Translations under genes and position numbers: made by a program | Source of the DNA: Candidatus Binataceae bacterium | Lineage (GTDB): Bacteria; Desulfobacterota; Binatia; Binatales; Binataceae | DNA length: 64,000 bases | Assembly (NCBI GenBank): GCA_035650475.1 | Contig: DASRHP010000012.1 | Location: 46,059 to 110,058, forward strand | Direction: 5' to 3' | Part shown: positions 42,795 through 52,049 of the stretch, piece after piece | Layout of the letters: every line of letters begins with the position of its first letter | How positions within the stretch are numbered: position 1 is the first letter of the stretch | Notes under the pieces: generated by a model | The model's database searches: none | Seen by the model: the letters and a program-made list of their open reading frames with translations, nothing else | What the model was told of the DNA's origin: nothing

Positions 42795-43994
42795 TTAGAT
42801 GATACCGCGGCGGCGGAGGTCGGCGATGTGTGCGAGGTCGTAGCCGGCGACCTCGCGCAGGACGCGTTCGGTGTGCTCGCCCAGCGCAGGCGAGCGCGTG
42901 TCGGGCTCGGCATTGGAGCCCGCGTTCCTGAGCGGTGAGCCCGGCACAATCAAACCGTCGAACGCGGGATGATCGGCACGCAGGATCATCCGGCGTGCTT
43001 CGAGATGCGGATTGCGCGCGACCTCGGCAACGTTGGCGATCGGCGCGCACGGCACGCCCGCCTCGTTGAGCCGGCCCAGCCAATGATCGCGCGGCTGCGA
43101 GGCGAAATGGCGCTGGAGAATCGGTTCGAGCCGTGCGTGGTTCGCCGTGCGATCGGCGTTGAGTTTGAAACGCGGGTCGCTCTTCAGCTCCGGCATCCCG
43201 ATCGCCTCGCAGAAGCGCTGCCATAACGATTCGTTTCCGGCCCCGGCGACGAAGTAGCCGTCGGCGGCGCGGAACTGCTGGAACGGCGTGATCGACGGAT
43301 GGCGCGAGCCCAGCGGCCCGGGCACCTCGCCGGTCGCCGAGTAGCGCGCGAGCGCGTCTTCGAGCAGCGCGACCTGGCAGTCGAGCATCGCGACGTCCAG
43401 ATGGCGCCCCACGCCGGTTCGCTCGCGCAGCCGCAGCGCGGCGAGGATCGCGATCACGCCGTAGAGCGCCGCCGCGAGGTCGCCGATCGACACCCCGCAG
43501 CGCGTCGGGTCGCCGCCCGCCGGTCCCGTGATGCTCATCGTGCCGCCCAGCGCCTGGGCCACGATGTCGTACGCCGGCGCCGACGCCATCGGCCCACTCT
43601 GTCCGAAGCCCGAGATGGAGCACAGGATGATCCGCGGGTTAGACTCGGCCAGCCGCGCGTAGCTGAGCCCGAAACGCTCCATCGTGCCCGGCGCGAAATT
43701 CTCCAGTACCACGTCGGCATGGCGCACGAGGTCAAGCGCGACCGCCGCGCCGTCGGGTTCGCGCAGATCGATCGTAACGCTGAGCTTGCCGCGGTTGACG
43801 CTGTAGAAGTAGCCGGAGTCCTCGGAGTTGGGGATGCGCGGCGCGTAGCCGCGCGAGTCGTCCCCACGCCCGGGCAATTCAATCTTGATCACCTCGGCGC
43901 CGAGGTCGGCGAGGTTCATGCCGCAGAACGGTCCGGCAAGCACGCGGCTCAAATCGAGCACGCGCACGCCGGCGAGCGGTTTCTCATCGATCAT
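42795..43994 (-). CDS. CaiB/BaiF family (type III) CoA-transferase
   Basis: A 399-aa family III CoA-transferase. VRVLDLSRVLAGPFCGMNLA, ADLGAEVIKIE and VNRGKLSVTIDL are family hallmarks; Asp172 in SIGDLAAAL is the probable active-site Asp that forms the acyl anhydride. It moves CoA between acids such as formate, succinate or carnitine derivatives. Its convergence on the M20-like gene places it at the end of the Rieske region, consistent with activation of a ring-derived acid. Acyl substrate unknown. Confidence 0.87.
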   Translation of the reverse strand: MIDEKPLAGVRVLDLSRVLAGPFCGMNLADLGAEVIKIELPGRGDDSRGYAPRIPNSEDSGYFYSVNRGKLSVTIDLREPDGAAVALDLVRHADVVLENFAPGTMERFGLSYARLAESNPRIILCSISGFGQSGPMASAPAYDIVAQALGGTMSITGPAGGDPTRCGVSIGDLAAALYGVIAILAALRLRERTGVGRHLDVAMLDCQVALLEDALARYSATGEVPGPLGSRHPSITPFQQFRAADGYFVAGAGNESLWQRFCEAIGMPELKSDPRFKLNADRTANHARLEPILQRHFASQPRDHWLGRLNEAGVPCAPIANVAEVARNPHLEARRMILRADHPAFDGLIVPGSPLRNAGSNAEPDTRSPALGEHTERVLREVAGYDLAHIADLRRRGII

Positions 43995-44046
43995 GGGCGG
44001 CGCTTCGGGCGGGTTTCAGATATCAAGTGTTACTTCAGACCTCATG

Positions 44047-45228
44047 CTAGCGCCGGCGGCCGCGCGCCGCCTGCATCTGCGCGCGCATTGCCTCGGCCGG
44101 CGTCATGATCAGCCGCGGCTCTTCGCGTTCCTTCTCGCGCTCCTCGGCAAATGCCGCTCCGAGTTGCGCGCGCACGAGGGCCTGAAAGAACGCGACACGC
44201 CGCAGGTCGGCCCCGTCGCGCAGCCGTGCGGCCGCCGCCGCGGCCCATCCCGCGGCCTCGGGGCGTCCGCTGCGCGCGAGGTAGTAGGCGGTATCTTCGA
44301 GGTGACGCCGCACGCGATAGGCGCGTTCGCCTGTGAGCAGCTCGTCGACCGCGCGCTCGATGACCGTATTGATTCGCTCTTCCTGCTGCACGCGGTTGAG
44401 TACCAGGACGCTTTCGCGGATCGACCTGATCTCGTCGATGTAAGATTTGATCTCGTCGGCCGCGAATTTCCAGCCGGCGAGTTCGGGCTCCTTAAGCAGC
44501 TCCGGTGACGGCTCGCGCGTCAGCGCCGAGGCCATCTCGGCGTATATTGGATGGTCGATTTCAGCCGGCGGCGGCGCGGCGACCAGCTCGGCGCGCAGGG
44601 CAAGAAAGCTTCCGACCTGCTTGCGCTTGTCCTCGGGCGTCCGGCGATAGGCTTCGCACAGAACGAAGTCGCCGAGCCGCCCGTCGCCCTCCACCATTCG
44701 CACTCCGGTGCGCCGTTCGAACTCGGCGCGTTCGTCGCGCAGCTCACGCCGCCCTCGTTGGCTAAGCCGGACGTTGATAAGCCCTTCGGTTTCGGAGACC
44801 AGGCCCCACAGGCATGCGATTTCGCCGCGCCGGTTCTTGAGCAGCCAGACGACGCGGGCGCCGTCGGCATCGATCGGCGAGAACAGCGCGCTGAGCCCCG
44901 GCTCGCCCGCCGCGGCCATCGCTGACCGAGCGGTGGGAGCTGACGCCGGCTCGGCCGCCGCTGCGACGCCGCGCTGGCGCAGACGAAACAGGGCGCGGCG
45001 GACCTCGCGGCGCAGCACGCCGGTGGCCCCGCGCTCCATCGCGGCGAGCATTGCCGCCGCTTCCGCGCTCGCGATGCCGCCCAGCGCGCGGGCCACCGCG
45101 CCGTCGCTGACGCCGGGCCTGCCGCGCAGCTCGCGCAGGCGCGCGAGCGCCTCCTCCGGCGCCGCCGCGGGGTCGAACCCGAGCTCGCGCAACCTGGCGT
45201 CCTCGCGTTCTGTTTCCTTAGGTTCCAT
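44047..45228 (-). CDS. Hypothetical protein with HEAT-repeat-like N-terminus
   Basis: A 393-aa soluble protein from ATG 45228 (MEPKETERED). Residues 1-90 form short Ala/Leu/Arg-rich helices (ARLRELRGRPGVSDGAVARA, MERGATGVLRREVRRALFRL) like HEAT repeats. A middle domain carries FSPIDADGARVVWLLKNRRG and GLINVRLSQRGRREL. The C-terminal third is helical, with RMVEGDGRLGDFVLCEAYRR before it. No signal peptide or membrane helix. I do not recognise the family. No operon partner is obvious: a CYTH gene lies upstream on the other strand. Confidence 0.7.
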   Translation of the reverse strand: MEPKETEREDARLRELGFDPAAAPEEALARLRELRGRPGVSDGAVARALGGIASAEAAAMLAAMERGATGVLRREVRRALFRLRQRGVAAAAEPASAPTARSAMAAAGEPGLSALFSPIDADGARVVWLLKNRRGEIACLWGLVSETEGLINVRLSQRGRRELRDERAEFERRTGVRMVEGDGRLGDFVLCEAYRRTPEDKRKQVGSFLALRAELVAAPPPAEIDHPIYAEMASALTREPSPELLKEPELAGWKFAADEIKSYIDEIRSIRESVLVLNRVQQEERINTVIERAVDELLTGERAYRVRRHLEDTAYYLARSGRPEAAGWAAAAAARLRDGADLRRVAFFQALVRAQLGAAFAEEREKEREEPRLIMTPAEAMRAQMQAARGRRR

Positions 45229-45383
45229 CCGGATCGGCTTGCGATCGTGCGAGCCTATGCGGCGCCTTCGCGCACTGTCAAGTCGCGCGATGGCGCGCAG
45301 ACATTCCACCTGCCGCCGCGGCGGCGATCAAAGCCGTGGCGAATCGCCGAACGGGCGGGCTAAACTCGGCCGGTACGCTTACG

Positions 45384-45890
45384 ATGCGCAACCTGGAGGC
45401 CAAGTTCAGACTTGCCGACCTCGAGGCCGCACGCGCCGCCGCGCTCGCCCTCGGCTACGTCGCCGTTGCGAGCTTGACCCAGCGCGATACGTTCTTTCCC
45501 GTCGCACAGGGCAAGCTCAAGCTGCGCGAACAGCCGCCCGATGCGTGGCTCATTCAATACGCGCGCGGCGGAGACGGCGCGTTGATGCTCAGCCGCTATG
45601 AGATGGTTCCGGTGGCAGAGGCCACGCGCACGCGCGAGATACTCGCCCGCGCGCTCGGCATCCTCGCCGAAGTCCGCAAGCATCGCACGCTGCTTATGCG
45701 CCGCAACGTGCGCTTCCATCTCGACCGCGTCGAGGGCCTGGGCACCTTCGGCGAGATCGAGGCCGTGCTGGGCCAACGCGCGGACGCCGGAGCCGCGCGC
45801 GCCGAGGTGGACGAGCTGTTGCGGGCGCTTGGCGTCGGGGCGCGGGCGCTGATCGACGTTTCCTATTTCGAACTAATGGCGCGGCATTGA
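45384..45890 (+). CDS. CYTH-domain protein (class IV adenylate cyclase-like)
   Basis: A 168-aa CYTH-fold phosphohydrolase-like protein. The N-terminus LEAKFR supplies the acidic/basic residues of the ExExK region, GKLKLRE the next basic cluster, and RYEMVP follows. The second half carries VRFHLDRVEGLGTFGEIEAVL, a typical CYTH strand with its acidic residues. Relatives include CyaB adenylate cyclases, thiamine triphosphatases and inorganic triphosphatases; which activity applies cannot be told. ATG 45384. Confidence 0.78.
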   Translation: MRNLEAKFRLADLEAARAAALALGYVAVASLTQRDTFFPVAQGKLKLREQPPDAWLIQYARGGDGALMLSRYEMVPVAEATRTREILARALGILAEVRKHRTLLMRRNVRFHLDRVEGLGTFGEIEAVLGQRADAGAARAEVDELLRALGVGARALIDVSYFELMARH

Positions 45891-45900
45891 GCGTGCGCGG

Positions 45901-46506
45901 CTACCCCGAGGCCGCGCCGTGCATGCGGCGCAGCATCTCCTCGGTGAAGCGCAGAGTGAGCCCCCAGATGATCTGGCCGCCGTATGAGATCGCCGGATGC
46001 TCGGTGATAACGCCGCCGCCGCGATCGAAACGGTAGGTCTTGCGGTAGCGCGGGTCGCTCAGCGCGCTCATCGGCACGTCGAAGACCGCGGCGACCTCCT
46101 TGGGATTGGCGCGCAAGCTGTCGGCGTGCGGGATAACGCCGACGAACGGGGTCACGTGGATTTCGCTCACGCGCGCGACCGCGCCCTGAAAACCGCCGAG
46201 GACCTGCACGCTCGCCGGCTCGATTCCGACCTCCTCGTGCGCTTCGCGCAGGGCCGTATAGAGCAAGCTCGGGTCGGCCGGATCGACGCGGCCGCCGGGG
46301 AAGGCGACCTGTCCGCGATGGCTTTCAACGTGGTCGGAGCGCCGGATGAAGAGCAGATGAAGATTGCCGGCCCGTTCGAAGAGCGGCATCAGCACCGCCG
46401 CCGCGCGGCGGTTGCCGCCACGATGAGTGGCGATCCGGTCGGCCGGCTCGAGCGCCGCGCGCAACCGCTCGAGCCGGTGATGATTGATTCCGTTGCCTGC
46501 GCTCAT
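45901..46506 (-). CDS. CoA-type Nudix hydrolase
   Basis: A 201-aa Nudix protein. The box is GGRVDPADPSLLYTALREAH followed by EEVGIEP (71-96), preceded by HRGQVAFPGG, the pattern of CoA diphosphatases (NudL/YeaB-like). It should split CoA or an acyl-CoA into 3',5'-ADP and a phosphopantetheine product. ATG 46506 is used; the frame is open for another 750 codons upstream, antisense to thiI, which is an artefact. Between convergent CYTH and divergent thiI. Confidence 0.85.
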   Translation of the reverse strand: MSAGNGINHHRLERLRAALEPADRIATHRGGNRRAAAVLMPLFERAGNLHLLFIRRSDHVESHRGQVAFPGGRVDPADPSLLYTALREAHEEVGIEPASVQVLGGFQGAVARVSEIHVTPFVGVIPHADSLRANPKEVAAVFDVPMSALSDPRYRKTYRFDRGGGVITEHPAISYGGQIIWGLTLRFTEEMLRRMHGAASG

Positions 46507-46629
46507 GTAGGAGTCCTGACTCTTGCCGGCGTGCGCTCCGGCGCGCTGCGTCCCCGCTGGCGCGGGGTCGCCGATGGCGCGTAGGCTTGGGAGACGGCTG
46601 CGGGCAAGTCCGCGATTGAAACGGTCACG

Positions 46630-47808
46630 ATGCGCTACCTGATCGGAAGATATCATGAAATCGCGCTCAAGGGGCGAAACCAGTGGCGCTTCGTCGATCA
46701 GCTCAAGCAGAACCTGCGCGCCGCCTTTGCCGACCTGCCGCTGGGCGCGATGCGCGGCGAGGGACCGCGGCTTATCGTCGAGTTGCCCGACGCCGTTGAC
46801 GAGCGACTTGCCGCCGCGCGCGCCGCGCTGGTCTTCGGCCTGCAGAATTTTTCGATCTGCCGCGCGCTGCCACGCGAGCTCGAGGCGCTCAAGCGCGAGG
46901 CGATCGAGATTGCGCGCCGCCATCCCGACGCAGTCTCCTTTCGCATCAGCGCGACCCGCGCCGACAAGCGCTTTGCGTTCAACTCGATGGAAATCGACCG
47001 CGAAGTCGGGGCCGCGGTTGGGGGTGCGACCGGACTTAAAGTTAACCTTGAGAATCCCGCGCTGACCATCGCGATCGAGATTCTTCCTGACGCGGCCTAC
47101 GTCTCGGCGGGCAAGCTGGCGGGCGCGGGCGGCCTGCCGGTGGGAGTCACTGGCCGCGGCGTCGCATTGCTCTCGGGCGGAATCGACTCGCCGGTGGCCG
47201 CGTATCGGATGATGCGCCGGGGGCTCAGACTCGACTTCGTCCACTTCCACAGCCATCCCCTGGTATCGGCCGCCAGCCGCGAAAAAGCCGCCGAGTTGGC
47301 CGAGCATCTCACCCACTACCAGGCGCATAGCGCGCTGATGTTGGTCGCCTTCGCCGACGTGCAGCGCGAAATCGTCGCGCGCGCGCCGCGTCCGCTGCGC
47401 GTTGTGCTCTATCGCCGCTTCATGGTGCGGATCGCGGGCGCGCTTGCGCGCCGCGTCGGTGCAACCGTGCTGGTGACCGGCGAAAGCCTCGGTCAGGTCG
47501 CCTCGCAGACGCTCGAAAACATGGCCGTGATCGAGGCGGCCGCGCCGATGCCGATACTGCGCCCGCTGGTCGGGATGGACAAGAATGAGATCGTCGAGCA
47601 GGCGCGCCGGCTCGGCACCTTTGAAACCTCGATCCAGCCCGACCAGGACTGCTGCTCGCTGTTCGTCCCACCCCATCCCGAGACGCATGCCAATCCGGAC
47701 CAGGTGGCGGCCGCCGAGCGCGCGTTCGACGTCGAGGCGATGGTGGCCGAGGCGGCGCGCACGGCCGAAGTGGTGCGATTCAAATTCCCGCCCGCGACCG
47801 TCGCCTAG
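46630..47808 (+). CDS. thiI: tRNA 4-thiouridine synthase ThiI
   Basis: A 392-aa ThiI: N-terminal ferredoxin-like/THUMP region (1-165), then the PP-loop ATP-pyrophosphatase motif SGGIDSP at 182-188 and the catalytic Cys pair DQDCCSLF (about 338-345). There is no C-terminal rhodanese, so sulfur must reach it from another donor. It makes s4U8 in tRNA and possibly serves thiamine synthesis. ATG 46630. It converges on the transporter gene with a 4-bp overlap of the ends. Confidence 0.92.
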   Translation: MRYLIGRYHEIALKGRNQWRFVDQLKQNLRAAFADLPLGAMRGEGPRLIVELPDAVDERLAAARAALVFGLQNFSICRALPRELEALKREAIEIARRHPDAVSFRISATRADKRFAFNSMEIDREVGAAVGGATGLKVNLENPALTIAIEILPDAAYVSAGKLAGAGGLPVGVTGRGVALLSGGIDSPVAAYRMMRRGLRLDFVHFHSHPLVSAASREKAAELAEHLTHYQAHSALMLVAFADVQREIVARAPRPLRVVLYRRFMVRIAGALARRVGATVLVTGESLGQVASQTLENMAVIEAAAPMPILRPLVGMDKNEIVEQARRLGTFETSIQPDQDCCSLFVPPHPETHANPDQVAAAERAFDVEAMVAEAARTAEVVRFKFPPATVA

Positions 47809-49046
47809 CCGAGCAGACGCAGCCAGACCACGTCGAGGACAAGCGTCACCAGCGTCACCGGCAGGCCGACTCGCAGGTAATCGACGAAGCTTATCGTGAT
47901 TCCTTCGCGGCGCGCCTGCTCGACCACGATCAGGTTGGCGATCGATCCGAGCAACGTGAGATTGCCCGCGAGCGTGCTCGCGCTGGCGAGTATCAGGCCG
48001 GCTGCGCCGCCGTGATCGAGCTGCGCGTAGATCGGGCGGAATAGCATTACCGCCGGCACGTTGCTCACCAGATTGGAGAGAATCGCGACCAGCGCCGCGA
48101 GCGCACCAGGCTGATGCAGCCGCCCCGGACCGGCCATGCGCAGGAGGTCGTTCTGCACGCCGGTCGTCTCGGCGCCGGCGACCACAACGAACAATCCGGC
48201 GAACATCACGAGCAACGTCCAGTCCACCAGCCCGTAAACCGACTCGGGCGGCGTGCGCCGCGTGAACAGGAGCGCCGCGCCGCCCGCCATCGCGACCAGC
48301 CATGTCGAATAGCCGAGCGCGAAACCCGCGAGCACGGCCACGGCAACGAGCGCCGATTTGATCAGCGCCCAGTGCCGCGTCTGCGCCGGGCGGGGCGGAG
48401 TGAGTGCGGCGGAACGCCGGATGCGCCGCAGGGGGCAGCGGTAGAGCCATGCGATGACCGCGTAGTCGACGATCAGCCCGACGATCGCGACCGGCGCCAG
48501 ACGCGCGGCGAAGGCCGCATAGCCGAGATGGGCGAAGCCGGCGACGATCATGTTTTGCGGATTGCCGGTGAGCGTGGCGACGCTGCCGATGTTGCTTGCG
48601 GTGGCGAGCGCGAGCAGCAGCGGCGCGGCGTCCATCTCGAGCAGGCGGCTCAGTTCGATAAGCGGCGGCGCCAGCGCCAGGCACACGACGTCGTTGATGA
48701 AGAAGGCGGCGAGCAGGCCGGAGATGAGCACGGTCATCGCGAGCAGGCCGAAGCCCGAACGCGCGCGTGCCAGAAGCCATCGCGCAGCCAGTTCGAACGC
48801 CCCCGACAGGCGCAGATTGGCGACGACGATCATCATCCCGAACAGCAGCAGGAGGGTCGGAAAGTCGATCGCGTCGAACGCCGCCCGTTTGCCCAGCGTG
48901 CCGCTCAGCACCATCGCAAGCGCGCCCACCAGCGCCGCCCCGGTGCGGTCGAGCTTAAGCCCCGGGAAGTTGCCCACCGCGAGGACGAAGTAGGTGAAGG
49001 CGAAGATCGCTAGCGCGAGGGCGACGTTGAGTTCCACCGCGGGCAT
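47805..49046 (-). CDS. ArsB/NhaD/SLC13-type (IT superfamily) ion transporter
   Basis: A 413-aa protein with about eleven membrane helices. Two similar halves carry re-entrant loops with the ion-binding motifs ATASNIGSVATLTGNPQNM and ASASTLAGNLTLLGSIANLI, seen in arsenite pumps, NhaD antiporters and dicarboxylate carriers. LISGLLAAFFINDVVCLAL fits too. No arsR or arsC is adjacent, so arsenite, sodium and an organic anion are all possible. ATG 49046. Confidence 0.8.
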   Translation of the reverse strand: MPAVELNVALALAIFAFTYFVLAVGNFPGLKLDRTGAALVGALAMVLSGTLGKRAAFDAIDFPTLLLLFGMMIVVANLRLSGAFELAARWLLARARSGFGLLAMTVLISGLLAAFFINDVVCLALAPPLIELSRLLEMDAAPLLLALATASNIGSVATLTGNPQNMIVAGFAHLGYAAFAARLAPVAIVGLIVDYAVIAWLYRCPLRRIRRSAALTPPRPAQTRHWALIKSALVAVAVLAGFALGYSTWLVAMAGGAALLFTRRTPPESVYGLVDWTLLVMFAGLFVVVAGAETTGVQNDLLRMAGPGRLHQPGALAALVAILSNLVSNVPAVMLFRPIYAQLDHGGAAGLILASASTLAGNLTLLGSIANLIVVEQARREGITISFVDYLRVGLPVTLVTLVLDVVWLRLLG

Positions 49047-49300
49047 GATCGGGGGCGGCTGTCCGCCGGTCAAGGCCGTCGTAGCGAGCGGCCGCGCGCG
49101 TTTGTCCGGCCGCAGCCGTTTGCGCGCCGCCGAGTTGGGCGGCGTGACGCAGGGCCGTTCACACAGCATCGCGTGCGGCGCTATAGTCGGGAGCGGCTCG
49201 CTTTTGTGGGGGAGATACCGGCGGCGCCGAGGGCGGCACGACGTCTCTCAGCGTGCAGCAACGTACCGGGCGCGCCGAGTCCGCCGTGGAGAAGACGGCC

Positions 49301-50341
49301 ATGATTTTTCGCGAACTGAACAACTTCAAGTGCAAGACCTATCTGCTCGCCTCGGAGAGCACGTCGCGCGCCGTGATTATCGACCCGCTCAAGGACCGTA
49401 TCGAACGCTACCTCGGCGTGCTCGCCTATCACGGCCTCAAGCTCGACCTGATAATCGACACTCACACCCATGCCGACCATCGCAGCGGCGCGCACGAACT
49501 CGGCGAGCTCACCGACACCCCAGTCGCGATGCATCGGCGCGCCCCGGCGCCACACGTCAGGATGCACGTTGAGGACGGCCAGCGGCTGATCGTCGGCGAT
49601 TTCGAGCTCCGCGTGCTCCACACGCCGGGGCATACACCCGACTCGGTCAGCATCTACGACGGCGAGCGCGTATTCACGGGCGATTGCCTGCTCATCCATG
49701 GCACCGGGCGCGCCGACTTCGCCGGCGGCGACCCGGGCCAGGAGTACGATTCGATCACGCGCAAGCTGTTTGCGCTGCCCGACTCGACCATCGTGTGCCC
49801 GGCGCACGACTATCGCGGACACACCCGTTCCACGATCGCCGAGGAGAAGGCGAGCAATCCGCGCGTGGCCGGCCGCTCGCGCGAGGCTTATATACAGCTG
49901 ATGAACAATCTCGGTCTGCCCCTGCCCGAGGGGATCCAGGAAGCGCTGCAACCGAACCAGAGCGAGATCGAGGCCGCGGCAATGCGCTTTCCGACCCTCG
50001 CCCAGCTCAACTCGGTGCGCCAGCTCACGCCGGCCGAGGTCGCCACGCGGATCGCGGCTCCGGGCGCTCCGCTTCTGCTCGACGTGCGCGAGCCCGAGGA
50101 GTTCCACGGGGAGCTCGGCCATATCCCCGGGGCGCGCCTGATTCCGTTGCGCGAGTTGCCCGAGCGTGCGCCGGCCGAGCTTGCGGATTTCAAGGATAGG
50201 GACATCGTGGTGATCTGCCGCGCGGGCGTGCGCAGCACGACGGCGGCGGCGATTCTGGCCGGCCTCGGTTTCGAACATGTCTTCAATCTCAGGGGCGGGA
50301 TGCTCGACTGGGACGACGCGCACCTGCCAGCCGAGCGCTGA
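49301..50341 (+). CDS. MBL-fold hydrolase fused to rhodanese (persulfide dioxygenase-like)
   Basis: A 346-aa fusion. The metallo-beta-lactamase part carries THTHADH (His55, His57, Asp59, His60), HTPGHTPDSV and FTGDCLLIHGTGRADF (Asp128), CPAHDY (His169): the single-iron ETHE1 type. The C-terminal rhodanese has catalytic Cys306 in CRAGVRS. Such proteins oxidise glutathione persulfide to sulfite and shuttle sulfane sulfur. ATG 49301 has GTGGAGAAG upstream. A sulfide link with the SBP56 gene, 18 kb away, is speculation. Confidence 0.88.
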   Translation: MIFRELNNFKCKTYLLASESTSRAVIIDPLKDRIERYLGVLAYHGLKLDLIIDTHTHADHRSGAHELGELTDTPVAMHRRAPAPHVRMHVEDGQRLIVGDFELRVLHTPGHTPDSVSIYDGERVFTGDCLLIHGTGRADFAGGDPGQEYDSITRKLFALPDSTIVCPAHDYRGHTRSTIAEEKASNPRVAGRSREAYIQLMNNLGLPLPEGIQEALQPNQSEIEAAAMRFPTLAQLNSVRQLTPAEVATRIAAPGAPLLLDVREPEEFHGELGHIPGARLIPLRELPERAPAELADFKDRDIVVICRAGVRSTTAAAILAGLGFEHVFNLRGGMLDWDDAHLPAER

Positions 50342-50368
50342 ACGGCGCGGGCGCCGGGAGGCATTGCG

Positions 50369-50776
50369 ATGGAGGCGCGATTCAAGGTTGCCGAACTCGA
50401 CCACGTCGTGCTGCGCTGCCGCGACCAGGCGCGTGCGCTCGACTTCTACACCCGCGTCCTCGGGCTTGCCGAGGAGCGCCGCCTCGAGCAGATCGGCCTT
50501 ATCCAGTTGCGCGCCGGCACAAGCATGCTCGACCTCGTGCCTGCCGCCGCCCGTGACGAGGAGGGCCGCAACGTCGATCACTTCTGTCTCGGCGTCGAGA
50601 CCGACGACCTTGCCGAGACCGCGCGCTACTTGCGCGCGCAGGGCGTCGAGGTGATGCAGGACGAGCCGCAGACGCGCTATGGTGCGCGCGGATTCGGGCT
50701 GTCGATCTACGTGCGTGACTTCGAGGGCAACGTCGTCGAACTCAAGCAGATGCCGCGGGCGAGTGCGCGGCGCTGA
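50369..50776 (+). CDS. VOC-family (glyoxalase/dioxygenase-fold) protein
   Basis: A 135-aa VOC protein with two beta-alpha-beta-beta-beta modules. LDHVVLRCRD (His12), VDHFCLGV, and GNVVELKQ with a late Glu give the metal-binding side. DFYTRVLGL is the usual first-module motif. Function could be ring cleavage, fosfomycin-like resistance, or isomerisation; no way to choose. It lies 27 bp after the MBL-rhodanese gene on the same strand and may be co-transcribed. Confidence 0.78.
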   Translation: MEARFKVAELDHVVLRCRDQARALDFYTRVLGLAEERRLEQIGLIQLRAGTSMLDLVPAAARDEEGRNVDHFCLGVETDDLAETARYLRAQGVEVMQDEPQTRYGARGFGLSIYVRDFEGNVVELKQMPRASARR

Positions 50777-50813
50777 GCCGCCGCCGCGCACGATCCCGGA
50801 AGCGGACCAGCGG

Positions 50814-52049
50814 ATGAGTGATCGGCAGGGGCGGGGCGGAGGCGGGCGCGCGGCGCTTGCATCGATCGTGTTGCTGGCCGGGCTGGCGCTTGTCGGATGC
50901 GGCCAGTCGCCGAAAAATCTGGCCGCGACCTATCTGGCCGACCTCCAGCAATTCAACTATCCGGCCTGCTACGCGATGCTCACGGCGGAGGACCGCAGCG
51001 CGCGCACGCTCAAGCAGTTCCTCGCCGAGATTCCGATGGCGCCCAACGTTGACCCGGTATGGTTTCGCGCCGTCCTGTTCAGCATGCGCTACGAGGTCGG
51101 CGACGCGCAGGTGACCGGCGAGCGCGCGGTGGTGCCGGTCAGGGTCGTGATGCCGGACTTGGCGCTGTGGGAGCGCACGATCGACGCGACGGTGGGGCCC
51201 GACGAGTCGGCCAACGCGGCCGCCGACCGCTCGCTCCAGAGCGGCGATTACCCCAGGCTCCGGTTCTCCGACGCGGTAGTGATGGTCAAGCAGCAGCATC
51301 GATGGCGCGTGCTCGCCGACTTCGCGCGCCGCGACCAGATCATGGACCGCCATCGCGAGGCGGTTGGCATCTATCACAGCCACGACTATGCGAAGGCCGA
51401 GGCCGCCTGGGACGCAATCCTCGCGCAACTTTCGGGGGACCCTTTTACCGGCAGCCGTGGGATGGAGTTCCTCTTTCGGCGCGAGCTGAAAGCGATCCGG
51501 AACATCCAGGCGCAGCTCCCCGCCGCTCGCGCATACATCCCCAAGCTCGTGCTGAGCGACGTCGCGGTCAAGGAATCGGAGGCGCGGGTGCCCGCGATCT
51601 TTGGCAAAATAACCAACGCCGGCGACCGTGGTATCGATGACGTGCGGCTGACCGTGACCTGGTACGCCGGACGCAATAGCCAGCGCAAGGCGCTTTTCCA
51701 GGAAAGCCATAACGTGGTCGTTACGCCGATCGAGTTCACCGGCTACTCCGTGCCGGTGCTGCCGCTGGTGCCTGGCGAGACGCGCAGTTTCGGCTTCGAA
51801 CTGGCCGCGCCGCCCGCGCTTCAGCAGCAGTCCGAACCGAACCTGGTTGTTGGCTCGATCGTCTTTTCGCAGTCGAGCGCGCCACTGCCGAAGCTTGCGC
51901 TGCCCACTCCGACGCCCGGCGCCTCGGCGTCGCCGCCGGGTTCGCCCTCCGCGTCGCCCACCGCTCATCAGACGCCATCGGCTCCTCCGGCGTCCGCGCC
52001 GCACCGGAGCGCGCGCAATAGGCGCAATTTGCGGCACAGAGGCAAGTGA
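50814..52049 (+). CDS. Hypothetical lipoprotein with Pro/Ser-rich tail
   Basis: A 411-aa predicted lipoprotein. The signal peptide ends in a lipobox LALVGC with Cys near residue 29. The body begins with a segment like DUF4878/NTF2-like domains (ATYLADLQQFNYPACYAMLT). A middle domain (HYPK-less, about 220-360) carries KLVLSDVAVKESEARVPAIF and later GDRGIDDVRLTVTWYA, which resembles an Ig-like extracellular beta-domain. The last 60 residues are Pro/Ser/Ala/Thr-rich and then basic. ATG 50814. GTGA overlap with the glycosyltransferase gene. Confidence 0.7.
   Translation: MSDRQGRGGGGRAALASIVLLAGLALVGCGQSPKNLAATYLADLQQFNYPACYAMLTAEDRSARTLKQFLAEIPMAPNVDPVWFRAVLFSMRYEVGDAQVTGERAVVPVRVVMPDLALWERTIDATVGPDESANAAADRSLQSGDYPRLRFSDAVVMVKQQHRWRVLADFARRDQIMDRHREAVGIYHSHDYAKAEAAWDAILAQLSGDPFTGSRGMEFLFRRELKAIRNIQAQLPAARAYIPKLVLSDVAVKESEARVPAIFGKITNAGDRGIDDVRLTVTWYAGRNSQRKALFQESHNVVVTPIEFTGYSVPVLPLVPGETRSFGFELAAPPALQQQSEPNLVVGSIVFSQSSAPLPKLALPTPTPGASASPPGSPSASPTAHQTPSAPPASAPHRSARNRRNLRHRGK

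Noticed and set aside
45901..48780. 959-codon minus-strand frame
   Set aside because: Only the last 201 codons (Nudix) are family-like; the rest lies antisense to thiI and over the transporter gene.
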